Part shown: positions 59,930 through 64,000 of the stretch, in pieces | Layout: each line of letters starts with the position of its first letter | Position numbering within the stretch: position 1 is the stretch's first letter | Origin: Glandiceps talaboti | Lineage: Eukaryota > Hemichordata > Enteropneusta > Spengelidae | NCBI RefSeq assembly: GCF_964340395.1 | Contig: NC_135557.1 | Span: forward strand, 4,607,216 to 4,671,215 | Direction of reading: 5' to 3' | DNA: 64,000 bases | Translations under genes and position numbers: made by a program | The notes under the pieces: generated by a model | What the model saw: the letters and a program-made list of their open reading frames with translations, nothing else | Told to the model about the DNA's origin: nothing | The model's database searches: none

Positions 59930-60105
59930 TGGATTGTGGGTGGCCGAGTGGTTAACTAATTTGTCTCTTACCACTGCAGTCTGGGTTCGAGCCCATTCAG
60001 GGTTTCATTAAATTTACCACGCTGTAAGTAAGAAGTGTCTCACTGAAGGTATGTTATCGCCGGTATCCGGTTTCCTCCTGCATTAACACTGAACCTTCCG
60101 CCTTT
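59930..60105 (+). mobile_element. tRNA-derived SINE, copy 2
   Basis: A box TGGCCGAGTGG at 59,941-59,951 and perfect B box GGTTCGAGCCC at 59,984-59,994. The body shares TTTACCACGCTGTAAGTAAG and TCCGGTTTCCTCCTGCA...AACACTGAACC with the copy at 31,185. Its A and B boxes are better preserved than those of copy 1. Confidence 0.85.
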
Positions 60106-60131
60106 TATTTGCTAATGCCTGTTATATATGC

Positions 60132-61369
<1,238 letters not shown>

Positions 61370-61745
61370 TACTTTTATATTATAGTCATATTTTACAAAA
61401 TTATATTTTTACCCCTAATTTGCATATTAATAACCCAATCAACTCGTCTTAAAGAAACTTATATCTGCTCATCCCACGACACCTAGACAATTTTTTTCAA
61501 CTCAATTGGTCCAGAGGTTTTGGAGTAGATTTTAAAGCGTTTTTACCAAAAATTTTATTTGTAGACCTAATTTGAATAACAATGACCTAATCAACTTGTC
61601 TTGAACAAACTTAAATCTGTTTATCAAATGACACCTCCACACCTAATTTCAGTTCAATTGACCATGAAGTTTTAGAGGAGAAGATGAAAGTAGAAAAAAT
61701 TGATTTACAGACGACAGGCGACAACAAATAATCAACCTAACCCTT
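61370..61745. repeat. Dispersed repeat with two diverged internal units
   Basis: Two units of about 165 bp: CCTAATTTGCATATTAATAA, CCAATCAACTCGTCTTAAA... and CCTAATTTGAATAACAATGA, CCTAATCAACTTGTCTTGAA..., each followed by ACTTA(TA)ATCTG and CAATTG...TTT(T)GGAG or TTTAGAGGAG. Confidence 0.65.
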
Positions 61746-62417
61746 AAGCTCTGCGCAGCTTTCGCAGACAGCGGAGCCAGAAATGTAAACATGGCTTCAT
61801 AATGCGAACTGTTCGGTTATACTAAGAATTATGATGGCGGCTGACAACAATGCTATGAAACAGTCGTTGGTGGTTAGAGGTGTGTCTCACAAGGGGAGAG
61901 TAAAGGGGGAACAGTGTGGTACAAAATTGAGGATAATGTAGTGAAGACGTTGACCGCAGAGCACCTAACTAAGTTTGGACAGTGTCTAGCCTTCAGCACT
62001 AACAATTACATCTAAAAACAATGGACAGATTGACGGTGATAATATTATTGATACATAGCCAATGTCATCAAAACTATCAATGTGATGGCAGAGTTCAGAT
62101 AGGGCCAATTACATGTCATTGATACTTGAATACGAGTGCCTTTGCATTTATGACAGTATTTGAACTTGTGCTTTTCAAACATTTGAACATGGGTAGGGTC
62201 ATATTATAGAGAAAGGAAATTAGGGACCGGGAAGGTACATTTAAGAAAAATGAATAAGTAAAGGGTCACATTTTACGCGACATATTCAGTTTGATTTGGA
62301 GTTACTGAAGGCTTCCTAAGATGTACGAAATAAAGTCACTGTCGGTGTTTTCTACACAATATAATAGAAACTATTTATACTCTTTTAATAGTTACATTAG
62401 AGCTTTGTGTGCGTGTG
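61746..62417. other. No gene seen
   Basis: About 670 bp without recognisable coding or repeat structure. Confidence 0.45.
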
Positions 62418-62423
62418 TGTGTC

Positions 62424-62469
<46 letters not shown>

Positions 62470-62554
62470 GATCTCTGTGTCTCTGTGTGTGTGGAAACTC
62501 TTGATTTGCATACAACAGTTCAGAATATTAAGTAGACTAGTTTAATAGCTACAC

Positions 62555-62617
<63 letters not shown>

Positions 62618-62643
62618 ATGTATGTATGTATGTATGTATGTAT
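62418..62643. repeat. (CTGT)n and (GTAT)n microsatellites
   Basis: (CTGT)n at about 62,425-62,468 and 62,553-62,616, then (GTAT)n to 62,643. The second tract lies at the 3' end of the minus-strand retrotransposon and may derive from its tail. Confidence 0.93.
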
Positions 62644-62763
62644 ATTTTTTAAATATATATGGTCTTTTTATTAGTGTAGTTAAAGGCCATCGGCCCAAAA
62701 TACAATGTACAAATAATTTCCCCACAAACATGGCAGGAGAAAATGAAAGAATATACATAACAC

Positions 62764-64000
62764 TCAGACAACGGCATGCACTTCCTTACGTAGCTTCATA
62801 GCATGGAATACATATACAGCTAACTTTTGAATAATAACAGTATCGGGTGAAGTCATTAAATCTATAAATTTACGTTCAGTGGGAGGGTTAAAATAGAAAT
62901 GAGGAATATACTTATCTCTGTAATGATTGAAAAAGGAACAAACCAGGAGGAAATGAAACTCATTTTCTACATTGCCGGAATCACAAAGTAAACATATACG
63001 CTGACTTCTTTCAATATTAAATTTTCTGTCTGTTTCTACACGAAGATAATGTGAGGAACAACGAAAACGTGATAACGACTGTAAATGAATAGGAATATTT
63101 AAACAGAACAAATATTTTTCAGGTTCAAGTGACACCTTGAAATTACAATAAGTAGATAATTTGTCAATAGAACACACGTCACTTTGCCAGGTGATAAATA
63201 AGTACTCTTTGAACTTGTCTACAAAAGTTTTAAGAAAACTATTTATATTTGGGACTTGCTGAGAATCCCAAACTTCGCTTAGATTGGCTAATGAGAGCAA
63301 ATTCTGTATATGCTTCACCCAGGTTGGCCTTGACCTGACACCAGAGACTTCAATATTATATAGCATGTCGTAACATTTGCGGGGGTATCTATTCTTGGGC
63401 ATGTTTAACAACTTGGCCCAGTATTTTACACAACGTTTAGCAGTATACAAATAAATGGGATATCTGCCACAATCTCCTAACACAGCGACATTTGGAGCAT
63501 TACTAAAAACACCTAGAAAAGAGCGACATGCCAGATGATGAATTCTCTTTCAAGTGAATCAAACTGCTCGTACCCCCAAACTTCTGACCCGTAGGACAAA
63601 ATAGGCAAAATCATCGTGTCAAACAGTTTTAAAAACGTATCGTATGACAACATTCCTGTCTTTTTGGTTGCCCTTACTAAACTAAACAGTACTTTTCTAG
63701 CTTGTTGAGCCAACGTTTTCGTAGCCATAGACCATTGCAAGCGACAAGAAATTAATAGACCCAAGTACTTATAATAGGAGACAACATCAACTGGTTGACC
63801 CTTGTAGGTCCACCTCTCCATCCTGGAGAGAGGCCCACCTGCTTTGAATGTAACAACTTTGGTCTTTGATAAATTGACAACTAGTTTCCAATGGTCGCAG
63901 TAATTACTTAATGAATTTAGTTGACGCTGAAGTCCTATAATTGAATCCGAAACAAGAGCTACACCGTCTGCAAAAAGAATACAGAAAATTTCAGTCAAGT
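62764..64000 (-). pseudogene. Non-LTR retrotransposon ORF2 C-terminal part, runs off the window
   Basis: Two minus-strand open frames (63,998-63,513 and 63,483-62,764) are parts of one retroelement protein. Visible blocks: ILFADGVALVSDSIIGLQRQ (catalytic FADD with the second Asp changed to Gly), LVVNLSKTKVVTF, YKYLGLLISCRLQW, ILPILSYGSEVWG, then IHHLACRSFLGVFSNAPNVA and VLGDCGRYPIYLYTAKRCVK after a 2-nt frameshift near 63,540. Downstream come FRCSSHYLRVETDRKFNIER, ICLLCDSGNVENEFHFLLVC (C-terminal zinc-knuckle-like Cys/His part), and a stop at 62,764. The 3' UTR has GGGCCGATGGCC and an AATAAA. The 5' half lies outside the window. The D-to-G change and frameshift make it inactive. Confidence 0.87.

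Noticed and set aside
59935-60000. tRNA gene
   Set aside because: Same SINE family as above; good internal promoter boxes but no mature tRNA structure.

Overview
The window is nuclear DNA of an animal, most likely a marine invertebrate. It has spliced genes with GT-AG introns, AT-rich sequence, long minisatellites, many microsatellites, and remnants of non-LTR, Penelope-like, SINE and TIR/foldback elements. I cannot name the species; a lophotrochozoan or an invertebrate deuterostome would fit.

Two genes can be read completely. (1) On the minus strand, seven coding exons between 12,545 and 6,228 give a 321-residue TKL-group kinase resembling receptor-interacting (RIPK) kinases, with a pure ACA codon run (poly-threonine) in its activation segment. 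(2) On the plus strand, five coding exons between 36,716 and 48,853 give a full-length 255-residue electron transfer flavoprotein beta subunit (ETFB). It probably has a further 3'-UTR exon ending near the polyadenylation signal at 51,532. Two lone exons belong to unidentified genes: 83-254 (minus) and 53,777-53,836 (plus).

Layout: 0.08-0.25 kb unknown exon; 0.47-5.19 kb 58-bp minisatellite; 6.2-12.5 kb kinase gene, with a 49-bp minisatellite in one intron; 13.2-13.8 kb L2/CR1-like LINE 3' end; 15.7-19.7 and 21.7-25.8 kb two direct copies of a 4-kb segment, each with an internal foldback, separated by a dead Jockey-like LINE and a Penelope-like fragment; 26.1-30.7 kb a large diverged inverted duplication; 31.2 kb a tRNA-derived SINE; 36.0-36.3 kb a foldback MITE next to the ETFB promoter; 36.7-51.5 kb ETFB; 52.5 kb Penelope-like GIY-YIG remnant; 53.8 kb lone first exon; 56.0-56.3 kb TIR element; 58.2-58.9 kb Penelope-like RT (minus); 59.9 kb second SINE copy; 62.8-64.0 kb non-LTR retrotransposon (minus, runs off the window).

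The most unusual signal is inside ETFB. Exon 4 is flanked on both sides by minisatellites built from its own splice junctions: about ten 80-bp units carrying its acceptor and first codons upstream, and about 41 65-bp units carrying its last 18 codons and its GTAAGT donor downstream. Smaller, more decayed copies of the exon 2 donor junction and probably the exon 3 acceptor junction lie in the neighbouring introns. One housekeeping gene thus carries dozens of decoy splice sites made from its own exon edges.
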